NCBI GenBank assembly: GCA_021646415.1
Contig: SOEU01000014.1
Location: 1 to 64,000, forward strand
Source of the DNA: Candidatus Brocadia sp.
GTDB lineage: Bacteria; Planctomycetota; Brocadiia; Brocadiales; Brocadiaceae
Reading direction: 5' to 3'
DNA length: 64,000 nt
The position numbers and the translations under genes are program-made. Shown piece after piece: positions 56,207 to 64,000 of the stretch. The notes under the pieces are model-generated. The model saw only the letters and a list, made by a program, of their open reading frames with translations, was not told where the DNA came from and did no database searches. Numbering within the stretch: the stretch's first letter is position 1; each line of letters starts with the position of its first letter.

Positions 56207-56640
56207 GTGCACAATGCCGGAAGGGTGAAAGTCCCTTTCAGGGAAAACGCTTTTTGCCCTGTAACCGACCGTAACTGCGACACCGTGAGGTGTGGTGGGG
56301 AGCAACGGGCGGTGAAGAGCTAGTCCGTAGGTTAACGAACTCGATTCGGTCTGTTGTAACGGCGAGCCTGCTAGGGAAAGGCGAAGCCCAGACCTCTAGA
56401 CCTATCAAAGAGGAAGCCTATCAAGCTGAGGGGTAGCGTGATAAAGCGATGATAGGGAGCAACGGGTGGTTGGAGACGGAATGACAGGAAGACAAGGTGC
56501 ATGAATCAGGGATACCAGAAAGATAAATCCTAAGGAGAGAAATACCGGCAGGAAGGACTAAAGTGTCGCCCATCTTAACAGGTAGTCCGGGAATGCAGAA
56601 TTACAAAAATTCGAATGTTGGTAGAGAGAGGCTTATGTCA
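56195..56640 (+). mobile_element. Second group II intron fragment (ribozyme 5' part)
   Basis: It shows GTGCACAATGCCGGAAGGG, GTGAAAGTCCC, GTAACCGACCGTAAC, AGCCTGCTAGGGAAAGGCGA and GCATGAATCAGGGATACC, a typical group II domain I layout of a different subtype from 45389. No reverse transcriptase follows; the duplicated locus D promoter directly abuts it. Confidence 0.65.
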
Positions 56641-56656
56641 TGGGAAATCAGGAAGA

Positions 56657-56706
56657 TGTAACATTTCATAGATTGATGTTACAGAGATGTTGCAAAAAGT
56701 GTAACA
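56657..56706 (+). promoter_or_regulatory. Distal TGTTACA half-site cluster, locus D
   Basis: TGTAACA 56657-56663, TGTTACA 56677-56683, TGTTGCA 56688-56694 and GTGTAACA 56699-56706. From 56671 on, the sequence is a copy of locus C and includes the last codons of the nuclease gene without the gene. Confidence 0.6.
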
Positions 56707-56820
56707 ATATAGCGCTTCTCGCGAACTCCCTGCCGTAATAGCTAATCCATTGATTTTATGAGACCTCCCGGTTTTTCAGTTTTATTTATGCATCCAGTTA
56801 CCTCTTTGTTATCTGAAAAA

Positions 56821-56842
56821 GTGTAACATTTTCCTGTTACAC
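56821..56842 (+). promoter_or_regulatory. Proximal upstream activating palindrome, locus D
   Basis: GTGTAACA-N6-TGTTACAC, perfect 8-base arms, centred about 106 bp before the -24 element. Confidence 0.72.
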
Positions 56843-56937
56843 TTTTCATTTGGCAGTGGATGGATGAAGAACCCCATAGAGACGAGAACCCCTAGTTTAT
56901 TGGCAAATTGAGGAGATAAACTTTTCCCTACCTGCTA

Positions 56938-56953
56938 TGGAATCGAATTTGCG
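56938..56953 (+). promoter_or_regulatory. Sigma-54 promoter, locus D
   Basis: TGGAATCGAATTTGCG, identical to locus C. Transcription would start near 56964 and cross the riboswitch into the M4 protease gene. Confidence 0.72.
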
Positions 56954-57165
56954 CCTAAATTGTACATACATTCAGCAGATTACATAACACCCTTCCCTGT
57001 CACCCTGGGTGGAAGCAAAGTGTCTTAACGTGCAGGGCATTCCTATCGGAATGACAGATAAAACTCTGCCTTTACCGGGATTTACTGAAATGAACAAAAA
57101 TATATTTCAGAAAAAGCCATTTTTTCAATAGTCGAGTGGTCTAACAACGTAGTTTTTAAAACATA

Positions 57166-57275
57166 TCGATAAAGGCAACCCCAGAGTCATCTGGGGACGC
57201 AAAGTAAAGGGTCTTGCTAGCCGTTTTAAGCGGTTTAAACAGTTTGAACCGCCTATGAGACAGCCTTACTGCCGA
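57166..57275 (+). ncRNA. GEMM-I (cyclic dinucleotide) riboswitch 3, upstream of M4 protease
   Basis: Core elements: AAAGGCAACC, hairpin CCCCAGA-GTCA-TCTGGGG, GGACGCAAAG, GGGTCT, a variable arm with GCGGTTTAAACAG, then AGACAGCC. Compared with the other two, one A is missing from GGCAAACC and the loop is GTCA rather than GNRA, so affinity may differ. It overlaps the terminator at 57263. Confidence 0.82.
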
Positions 57276-57314
57276 AGATGTTTTAACAAATATCTTTGCA
57301 GCAAGGCTTTTTTG
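57263..57314 (+). terminator. Intrinsic terminator of riboswitch 3
   Basis: GCCTTACTGC (57263-57272) pairs with GCAGCAAGGC (57298-57307), followed by TTTTTT. Confidence 0.87.
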
Positions 57315-57364
57315 CTTTATGTGATGTTCAAAATATTTTGAGTATTTTGCAAGGAGGACCATGT

Positions 57365-59290
57365 ATGAAAAATTTTACTTCGATGGCAATTGTAATTGCA
57401 ATATTTTTTGTCTTGTGCCTCTGGGCCGATACATCTGTTCCTCATTTATATGCCCAAACAGACCGGCAACAAGCCGTGATCAATCAATTAAAGCAGCTTG
57501 ATCCAACGATTAAAATTCGATGGGATAATAAAACAGGTGTTCCGGTTCGAGTAGCTGGTAAATTGAGTGAAAAGATTGATGCTGATGCTAAAGAGATCGC
57601 AATCCGCTTCTTCAAAACAAACAAGACTCTTTTCCATATGACTGATATAGAACAAGAACTTACCATTCGTGATGTGAATAAAGACGAGCGCGGCTGGGAA
57701 CATGTGAAGCTTCAACAGATTTATAAGTCGCTTCCTGTTGAGGGAAAACAAATCGTAGTTCATATCAACAATAACAAAGAAGTTCAGGTTGTGAATGGGC
57801 ATTATTTACCCAATATTGATTTAAACGCTTCGCCTGCGATCCAGCGTTCTGATGCTATTACTGCTATATTTAATGCGGCCAAACGGGATTTAAACCTACG
57901 AATGGAACCTGCGCAGGAACTGAAAGCTGAATTAATTGTATACAATTATGAAGATAAAACACATTTGGCATGGAAGGCGCGCCTGAAATCTGAGGATCCT
58001 CTCGGGGAATTTGTCTACTATGTGGATGCCCACACGGGTGATGTCATTCATTTCTATAATGATCTCCAGTTCGTATTAAGTCGTAAAACGTACGATGGTA
58101 AGAACGGAGCAATTCTTCCGGGAACTTTAAAGCGATCGGAAGGAGAAGTTTCTATGGGGGATGCAGCACTTGATGCAGCCCACGATAATGCCGGTACCGT
58201 TTACAACTATTACCATAATAATCATGGTCGTGATAGCTATGATAACTCAGGCGCAACCCTTAGATCAACAGTGCATCATAAAGAGAAGTTTAATAATGCA
58301 TACTGGAGTCCTTTTGAACAACAAATGGTTTATGGAGATGGTGATGGAACCGTTTTTTCTCCATTATCCCAAGCTTTGGATGTGGTGGCTCATGAGTTAA
58401 CGCACGCAGTTACAGGAAGTGAAGCAGGGCTTATATATGAAAATCAATCAGGGGCATTAAATGAATCTCTCTCAGATATTTTTGGGGTTTTGATTGATCC
58501 GTCAGACTGGATGCTTGGCGAAGACATTTTTACTCCTGGCACTCCCGGAGATGCCCTTCGGTATATGGATAATCCTCCACGTGGTAATCAACCTGATCAT
58601 ATGGATGATTTTGTTGTGCCTGATTCTAATGGAAGTAATTTGGATAAAAGATGTTATGATTCAAACGACAGGCACAATGGGTGTGTGCATTTCAATAGCG
58701 GTATACCAAACAAAGCTGCTTACCTTATGTCCGAAGGAGGAACACATCATGGGATTACAGTTCAAGGTATGGGACTTTTCAATATGGGTAGAATTTTTTA
58801 TGAAGCACAAATTAACTGGTTGACTTCAAATTCTGACTTTATAGATGCGCGAGAGGCTACTTTAGATGCAGTGGCGGTTATTTTTCCGGGAGATACACAA
58901 AAATACATTACAGTTCAGAATGCCTGGGCTGCCGTTGGAATTGGCGATCCGAACGTTGAAGAGGTTATTACAAAGCTTGAGGTAATTATAGCTCCTCCCC
59001 CTCCCACAAATGCTTCCATTGATAGTCCAGGTGAAAAAGATGTCTTCGGGTTTACGGTAGTTACCAATGGGCAATACACGATAGAGACAGGAGGAAAAAC
59101 AGATACCCGTATGTCTCTATTCGGCCCTGACAACAGAACAACCCTGATTGCAGAAAATGATGATATTGGAGGAAACAATTTAAATTCACGGATCAGTAAA
59201 ACTCTCACACCCGGTAACTATTTTGTAGAAATCAGGCATTATTCATCGACCGGTGTGGGCGCATATACAATTAAAGTTCAAATTGAGTAA
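57365..59290 (+). CDS. Secreted M4 thermolysin-like metalloprotease with PPC domain
   Basis: A 641-residue protein. A signal peptide (about 1-31, hydrophobic core MAIVIAIFFVLCLW) is followed by an FTP/PepSY propeptide (LSEKIDADAKEIAIRFFKTN) and the M4 domain: HELTH near 343 and the third zinc ligand Glu in NESLSDIFG near 368. The C-terminus (about 560-641) is a pre-peptidase C-terminal domain. Strong ribosome site (AAGGAGG). The sigma-54 promoter and riboswitch 3 lie upstream, so export of this enzyme appears tied to cyclic-dinucleotide level. Confidence 0.93.
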   Translation: MKNFTSMAIVIAIFFVLCLWADTSVPHLYAQTDRQQAVINQLKQLDPTIKIRWDNKTGVPVRVAGKLSEKIDADAKEIAIRFFKTNKTLFHMTDIEQELTIRDVNKDERGWEHVKLQQIYKSLPVEGKQIVVHINNNKEVQVVNGHYLPNIDLNASPAIQRSDAITAIFNAAKRDLNLRMEPAQELKAELIVYNYEDKTHLAWKARLKSEDPLGEFVYYVDAHTGDVIHFYNDLQFVLSRKTYDGKNGAILPGTLKRSEGEVSMGDAALDAAHDNAGTVYNYYHNNHGRDSYDNSGATLRSTVHHKEKFNNAYWSPFEQQMVYGDGDGTVFSPLSQALDVVAHELTHAVTGSEAGLIYENQSGALNESLSDIFGVLIDPSDWMLGEDIFTPGTPGDALRYMDNPPRGNQPDHMDDFVVPDSNGSNLDKRCYDSNDRHNGCVHFNSGIPNKAAYLMSEGGTHHGITVQGMGLFNMGRIFYEAQINWLTSNSDFIDAREATLDAVAVIFPGDTQKYITVQNAWAAVGIGDPNVEEVITKLEVIIAPPPPTNASIDSPGEKDVFGFTVVTNGQYTIETGGKTDTRMSLFGPDNRTTLIAENDDIGGNNLNSRISKTLTPGNYFVEIRHYSSTGVGAYTIKVQIE

Positions 59291-59386
59291 GTTTTTTTCA
59301 CAATTTACTCACTCAAAACAAAAGTCTTTTCTTAAAACTGAAAAAAATTTTTGTAACGATATTTTTTCTGAAGGAGGATTTTTCAC

Positions 59387-61138
59387 ATGAAAAGGTCTGC
59401 TCTTATTCTAGTCATGGCATTTTTTTCTCTTTTTGTAATACCGCTTTTCGTGTATTCCCCTGGAATTTACGCACAGGAAAAGAAAAGGATCTGTGGAACC
59501 ATGGAGGTTCATGAAAGACTCCTGAAAACTGTTCCAGCTTACAGAGACAGCAGGCTAGCAATTGAGAATCTTACAAGAAGTTACTTACTCAGGGAGGTAT
59601 TGCGAACAGAAATAGTGAAGATCCCCGTAGTTGTTCATGTGGTATATAATACTCCTGAGCAGAATATCTCAGATGACCAAATCAAGAGTCAAATCCGTAT
59701 TCTCAATGAAGATTATAGAAAGTTAAATGGTGATGTATCCACAGTACCATCGGTATTTCAAACTTTGGTAACAGATGCAAAAATTGAATTTGCCCTTGCT
59801 TGTAAAGATCCTGAGGGCAAACTTACCTCTGGTATTACAAGAACAAAAACAGATACAGCGTCATTTACCTATGATGATGCTGTTAAATTTACGGCAAAGG
59901 GGGGAAGGGATGCCTGGCCAAGGGATAAGTATTTAAACATATGGGTATGTAACCTGGGGGGAGGTCTCCTTGGCTATGCTCAATTTCCCGGAGGTCCTGC
60001 AGACACGGATGGGGTGGTTATCACCTATACGGCATTTGGCGATATCGGAACGGCGGCTCCTCCGTTTAATAAGGGAAGGACAACAACCCATGAAGTCGGA
60101 CACTGGTTAAACCTGTTTCACATCTGGGGTGATGACTGTCCTGGAAGTGACCAGTGCGGTGGTTCTGATTCTGTTGGTGACACGCCAAATCAGGAGTGTT
60201 CCAATTACGGTTGTCCGTCTTTTCCGCACGTAAGCTGCAGTAATGGCCCGAATGGGGATCTGTTCATGAACTATATGGATTATACGGATGACGCATGTAT
60301 GGTGATGTTCACGAATGGGCAATCAGCAAGAATGGATGCTGCTTTGGCAGGGCCAAGATTGGCCATTCAAAGCTCAGACGGATTAATCTGTCCGGATGAT
60401 GTGAAGGCAAAGTTCCAGTACGAAATAAAATTCATCTGCGGAAAGTCCGATGGTAAGGTTGTGGCTCCCGGGTCATATTGGACTGCCATTAATGTTGGTA
60501 ACCCCACAGACAAAAATATCATCCTGAAGAAAAGGTTTTCTATTGCCTTGCCGGGTGAGAAGCCGGGTCCCGTTTCTGATTTATTTAAGGCCAAACTCGG
60601 CCCCTATCAGGCATTTGAAATCGATAACAGGGATATCTTTGAGCACACCCGTACGAATGCAGATTTTATCAAGGGATTTGTAGTCATCGAGAGTGAGGTT
60701 GAACTGGAAGTAATTGCAGTATATACTGCAGGTGGTAAGAATGAGCAGGTTGAAACGCTCGACGTTGAACACATTTTACCACGGTGTCTTGGAACGAAAG
60801 GCTGCCCTGATCTGATCGTCGAGAAGATCGAAAGGCCGGAGTGGGACGCCCAAAATAAACGTTCAGTAATCCGCGCCACCATTAAGAATATTGGTGATGC
60901 CCCTGCCGGATCTACTGTAGCCCGGTTAACCGATACAAGCTCGGCGTGGGAACCAATTACTACTGCCGATGCTCCTACTCCGGCGCTTGGACCAGGAGAT
61001 ACCGCAACGGTTACCTTCTTTTTGCCATACTGGGTTTATAATCCCGATGCCGATCTGGAGGTAAAAGCAGATTATAAAAACGAGCTTTCAGAATGTAATG
61101 AAGATAATAACGTCAAGGAATTCCATGAGATAGGTTAA
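59387..61138 (+). CDS. Secreted M43 metalloprotease with CARDB domain
   Basis: A 583-residue protein. Signal peptide at 1-30 ([18 protein letters not shown]). The M43 (pappalysin/cytophagalysin) catalytic domain has [14 protein letters not shown] near 235, matching HExxHxxGxxH, and the downstream Met-turn [12 protein letters not shown]. The C-terminal 115 residues are a CARDB-like adhesion domain ([30 protein letters not shown]). AAGGAGG precedes the ATG. A truncated copy follows. Confidence 0.92.
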   Translation: MKRSALILVMAFFSLFVIPLFVYSPGIYAQEKKRICGTMEVHERLLKTVPAYRDSRLAIENLTRSYLLREVLRTEIVKIPVVVHVVYNTPEQNISDDQIKSQIRILNEDYRKLNGDVSTVPSVFQTLVTDAKIEFALACKDPEGKLTSGITRTKTDTASFTYDDAVKFTAKGGRDAWPRDKYLNIWVCNLGGGLLGYAQFPGGPADTDGVVITYTAFGDIGTAAPPFNKGRTTTHEVGHWLNLFHIWGDDCPGSDQCGGSDSVGDTPNQECSNYGCPSFPHVSCSNGPNGDLFMNYMDYTDDACMVMFTNGQSARMDAALAGPRLAIQSSDGLICPDDVKAKFQYEIKFICGKSDGKVVAPGSYWTAINVGNPTDKNIILKKRFSIALPGEKPGPVSDLFKAKLGPYQAFEIDNRDIFEHTRTNADFIKGFVVIESEVELEVIAVYTAGGKNEQVETLDVEHILPRCLGTKGCPDLIVEKIERPEWDAQNKRSVIRATIKNIGDAPAGSTVARLTDTSSAWEPITTADAPTPALGPGDTATVTFFLPYWVYNPDADLEVKADYKNELSECNEDNNVKEFHEIG

Positions 61139-61228
61139 CGATAAAAAAAGCAAGGCAAACGGATGTCGTCGTTAAAAACTTGAAGATGGGGATTTACCTG
61201 TCTTTCCGGAATTGATGACTTCTACCTC

Positions 61229-62073
61229 TTGAAAGGAGGTTTTTCGGATGAGCAAATTAAGAGTCAAATCCGTATCCTCAACGAAGATTACAGAAAGTTA
61301 AATGCTGATGTGTCCTCGGTTCCGTCAGTATTTCAATCCCTGATAGCGGATACGCGGATAGAATTCGCCCTTGCTTGCAGGTCCCCCGGCGGTGGCTCTA
61401 CAAACGGTATTATAAGAAAATCAACAACTGCAACGGGATTTGGTTCTGACGATACGGTGAAATTTTCCAGCAGCGGCGGAAGTGATGCCTGGCCAAGAGA
61501 CAAATACTTAAACATATGGGTATGTAACCTGGCAAATGGTCTCCTGGGATATGCTCAATTCCCCGGAGGCCCGGCTGATACGGACGGGGTAGTAATTACC
61601 TATACTGCATTTGGTGATACCGGAACGGCAGCTCCGCCCTTTGACAAGGGGAGGACGGCTACCCATGAAATTGGACACTGGCTAAACTTGCGCCACATCT
61701 GGGGTGATGATTGTCCTGGTGGAGACCAATGCGGTGGTTCCGATCTTGTTGATGACACCCCTAACCAGGAGTGCATGAATTATGGTTGCCCCACCTTTCC
61801 GAATGTCAGCTGTAACAATGACCCGAATGGGGACATATTCATGGACTATATGGATTATACGGATGACGCTTGCATGGTTATGTTCACTAACGGGCAATCT
61901 GCACGGATGGATGCTGCAATAACCGGACCGAGATCGGCCATCATGAGTTGAGACGGATTAAAGTGTCCGCCAAGTGGTGGTAATTGTGGCCAGGGATCGA
62001 TAACAGCCATGGCGTGCATCCTAATCTTGTATGGTATAAGAAAAATACGTAAAAAATCCATAGAAACAAAATA
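61229..62073 (+). pseudogene. 5'-truncated second M43 metalloprotease
   Basis: The M43 domain from [18 protein letters not shown] onward is a diverged copy of the preceding gene, with [14 protein letters not shown] intact. The signal peptide and first 90 residues are gone; the sequence jumps into the domain at a ribosome-site-like AAAGGAGG. A TGA at 61949-61951 replaces a Ser codon, after which the frame continues into a short hydrophobic tail (ITAMACILILYGIRKIRKK). Active export is unlikely. Confidence 0.75.
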
Positions 62074-62149
62074 GTTGCATAATAATTTTTGGGCGGGGCA
62101 TGCGGAAGACAACCCTCTGCATGCCCCTTTATAAGGAATGAATCGAACT

Positions 62150-62530
62150 ATGAAAATTACAAAATCATTACTCTTTTTTTCATTGCTATTCTTTAATGTC
62201 CAAACTATGGGAAGTAATAACGATCTTCCTAAGGAAATTTTCGGGCATTGGATACATTCTTACGAAGAAGATACAAAAGAGGCAAAGGTTTTCAGACCAG
62301 GCAATTATAATTTTCCCAGGGCCAGAGGCAGATTTGGATTTGAGATAAAAGAAAATGGAGAATTTGTTCAATATGGTATAGGCCCGACAGATCTCCCAGC
62401 TAAGATTTCCGGGTATTGGAAAGCAGAAGGAAAAGATAAAATAAATATCTATTTTGAAGATAAAGAAAATGCGTCGTATACAATAAATATTATTTCATGT
62501 ACTGAGGATGTTTTGATGATAAAAAAGTAG
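62150..62530 (+). CDS. Small secreted unknown protein
   Basis: A 126-residue protein with a signal peptide (MKITKSLLFFSLLFFNVQTM) and a beta-rich mature part (FGFEIKENGEFVQYGIG, ISGYWKAEGKDKINIYFED), like small lipocalin-fold or META-like proteins. ATG 62150 is preferred over 62138. Confidence 0.6.
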   Translation: MKITKSLLFFSLLFFNVQTMGSNNDLPKEIFGHWIHSYEEDTKEAKVFRPGNYNFPRARGRFGFEIKENGEFVQYGIGPTDLPAKISGYWKAEGKDKINIYFEDKENASYTINIISCTEDVLMIKK

Positions 62531-62542
62531 AAATGACTTCGA

Positions 62543-62752
62543 TTGGCAACCTTTTTTCAAACTATAAAGACTACAGGTAAATGGGAAATTGGAACATCCC
62601 CCTTAATAGCAGATCAAGGGGCTGACGGTGCAACGGGATTCGGCTTAGCAGATGCCCTCAAGGCTTGGAAAAAGTTTAAATTTTTGCAAAAAAACAGATA
62701 CGATTATGACAGAAGATATCTTGTTTATAATCACGCAACGAAAAGAAGTTAG
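62543..62752 (+). pseudogene. 3' fragment, possibly of a subtilase
   Basis: 69 codons ending with GADGATGFGLADALKAWKKF, which resembles the end of S8 protease domains (GxGLxDAxKA). The start is not convincing. Likely a gene remnant. Confidence 0.4.
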
Positions 62753-62790
62753 CATTACCTATCCATTCACCATGAAAGGAAATTCAATTT

Positions 62791-63627
62791 ATGCCATTCT
62801 ATGTAATTAAAGGCACTTTCCACGTTTTAGGTTACTCTCCAGATGGAGATTCTATTCGATTCAAGGCCGATAACAAGGTAAATTGGGCTAAATTATTTGG
62901 TCCACCTGTTAATCTGAATGCACAGCAGCACGCGCAGTTGCGCCTTGAAGCAATTGATACTTTAGAAACTCACTATCGAAATACACACCAACCATTTGAA
63001 CTAGCTACAAGGGCTTTAGATTTTTTGTTGCACCAGCTTAACATCACATGTGTTCAATGGGATGTATTACGGACTAGAATAACTGAGGCAAATGATGGTA
63101 CCGATGGATATATCATCAGCCGGAATGTGGAGCCGAATAGACGTCCTGTAGCTTTTGTTTTCTCAGGATCGCCACCCGAGCCTGATGGTTCTAAGGTTTT
63201 CTTTGATAGAGATTGGATATGTAAAAGCTTAAATTATCAATTGATTAAGGCAGGGTTGGCCTATCCAACGTACTATAAAGGATTATTCCCAGATCTCCGC
63301 TATGCATTGACTCAAGCAGTTACACAGGCACGCCAGGCAAATATCGAAATCTGGGCTAAGGATCGTACCAATACTGGGTTTGAAATAGATGGGTTGGAAT
63401 CAATTTCAGAGCAGCATATTTTGTTTCCAAAACTATTTCGTCGCCTTGCTGAATATTTAGAGGCTGGCGGTCCTGTCGAAGGTTTTAAGGAATTCTTAGA
63501 AAGGAGAGCAGAGGGCGTTGTAGTAATCTCAGAGACACACTTTACACATTTCGATAACATAGTAGAAGTTAAGGGAAATAGGGTAAAAATGACAAAATTA
63601 CCCGAAGATTTAGTGTTTGAGGGATGA
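62791..63627 (+). CDS. Nuclease-like protein (SNase-related), unknown
   Basis: A 278-residue protein. The start (YSPDGDSIRFKADN) and LRLEAIDTLETHY resemble staphylococcal nuclease folds, where Asp and Arg/Glu residues form the active site; LIKAGLAYPTYYKGLFPDL and the later Trp-Ala-Lys-Asp segment also fit. A C-terminal extension (about 215-278) is unrecognised. No signal peptide. Confidence 0.65.
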   Translation: MPFYVIKGTFHVLGYSPDGDSIRFKADNKVNWAKLFGPPVNLNAQQHAQLRLEAIDTLETHYRNTHQPFELATRALDFLLHQLNITCVQWDVLRTRITEANDGTDGYIISRNVEPNRRPVAFVFSGSPPEPDGSKVFFDRDWICKSLNYQLIKAGLAYPTYYKGLFPDLRYALTQAVTQARQANIEIWAKDRTNTGFEIDGLESISEQHILFPKLFRRLAEYLEAGGPVEGFKEFLERRAEGVVVISETHFTHFDNIVEVKGNRVKMTKLPEDLVFEG

Positions 63628-63665
63628 AACATTGTTTCATATACTCATTTTTAAGGAGATCGCTT

Positions 63666-64000
63666 ATGCCAGACCATTTTGATTGTGTTGTCTTAGGAGC
63701 AGGTATTGCCGGTGTTACAGCCGCCAGAGAACTGAAAAATGCCGGAAAGAGCATCTTAATACTTGAGGCAGCAAATCGTGTTGGCGGGCGAATGAGTTCC
63801 CGGAATGATTTTGTGCTCACCGATGACGGAGGTGCCGTAAAAGAAGGATTCCCAATTGAAGAGGGGGCTCATTTCATCCACGTTGATGAAGATCCATATA
63901 AAGAGTTCTGGGCAGAGATAGAACGCCAGAAATTCGGTTATGAAAAGTACTCCAAATTCAATCATGTTCGGGTCGCTTTTCCCGGAGATCCCGATCCAAA
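63666..64000 (+). CDS. FAD-dependent amine oxidase, 5' part (cut by window end)
   Basis: The first 111 codons are in the window. The dinucleotide-binding motif CVVLGAGIAGVTAARELKNA and ILEAANRVGGRMSS identify the flavin monoamine oxidase/protoporphyrinogen oxidase group. AAGGAG precedes the ATG. Confidence 0.85.
   Translation, partial: MPDHFDCVVLGAGIAGVTAARELKNAGKSILILEAANRVGGRMSSRNDFVLTDDGGAVKEGFPIEEGAHFIHVDEDPYKEFWAEIERQKFGYEKYSKFNHVRVAFPGDPDP

Overview
The window looks like an accessory region of a Gram-negative, AT-leaning bacterium that uses sigma-54 and cyclic-dinucleotide signalling. Its centre is an extracellular contractile injection system (eCIS; Afp/PVC relatives). The GEMM-type riboswitches, NtrC-type activator, many dispersed palindromes and group II intron debris would fit a deltaproteobacterium, a Nitrospirota member or a Brocadiales (anammox) planctomycete. 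I cannot decide between these from sequence alone. I saw no rRNA, tRNA or CRISPR array.

Layout. 1-5560: a PqqD-like peptide chaperone plus three overlapping B12-binding radical SAM genes, bracketed by a 123-bp direct repeat. 5.7-7 kb: a HemW-like radical SAM gene, then a decayed stretch. 7.5-11.2 kb: regulatory locus A, with a sigma-54 promoter, decayed genes, a DUF3467 gene, a GEMM riboswitch with terminator, and a sigma-54 activator gene. 11.2-36.2 kb: locus B (sigma-54 promoter, second DUF3467 gene, second riboswitch), which feeds the eCIS gene run: AAA+ ATPase, cap protein, sheath, two tubes, DUF6760, LysM, hub, spike, PAAR, gp25, two baseplate proteins, NHL tail protein and two paralogous unknowns. 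36.3-47.7 kb: a duplicated cargo island with two DUF4157 proteins sharing a leader, three YkgJ-type cysteine-cluster copies, tiny CRSGC peptide genes, a GC-rich GH13 enzyme, and intron and transposase remnants. 47.7-51.8 kb: DUF2278/lamin-tail protein, membrane proteins and a nuclease. 51.7-53.6 kb: locus C (duplicated promoter, decayed riboswitch) before a SPASM radical SAM gene. 53.6-64 kb: proteases (clostripain remnant, S8, M4, two M43), with locus D (promoter plus riboswitch) ahead of the M4 protease, then a nuclease-like gene and the start of an FAD amine oxidase.

How it fits together. Four loci share one architecture: a cluster of TGTTACA half-sites about 230-290 bp upstream, a GTGTAACA/TGTTACAC palindrome centred about 104-108 bp upstream, then a TGG-N10-GC sigma-54 promoter. 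Three of the four carry an intact GEMM riboswitch and terminator downstream; the fourth keeps only the terminator. The one NtrC-family activator encoded here lies in this set, and its receiver domain lacks the phosphoacceptor aspartate. I infer a small regulon that couples sigma-54 activation and a cyclic dinucleotide to production of the injection system, its activator and a secreted protease. The sites are read directly; the activator-site pairing and the ligand are inference.
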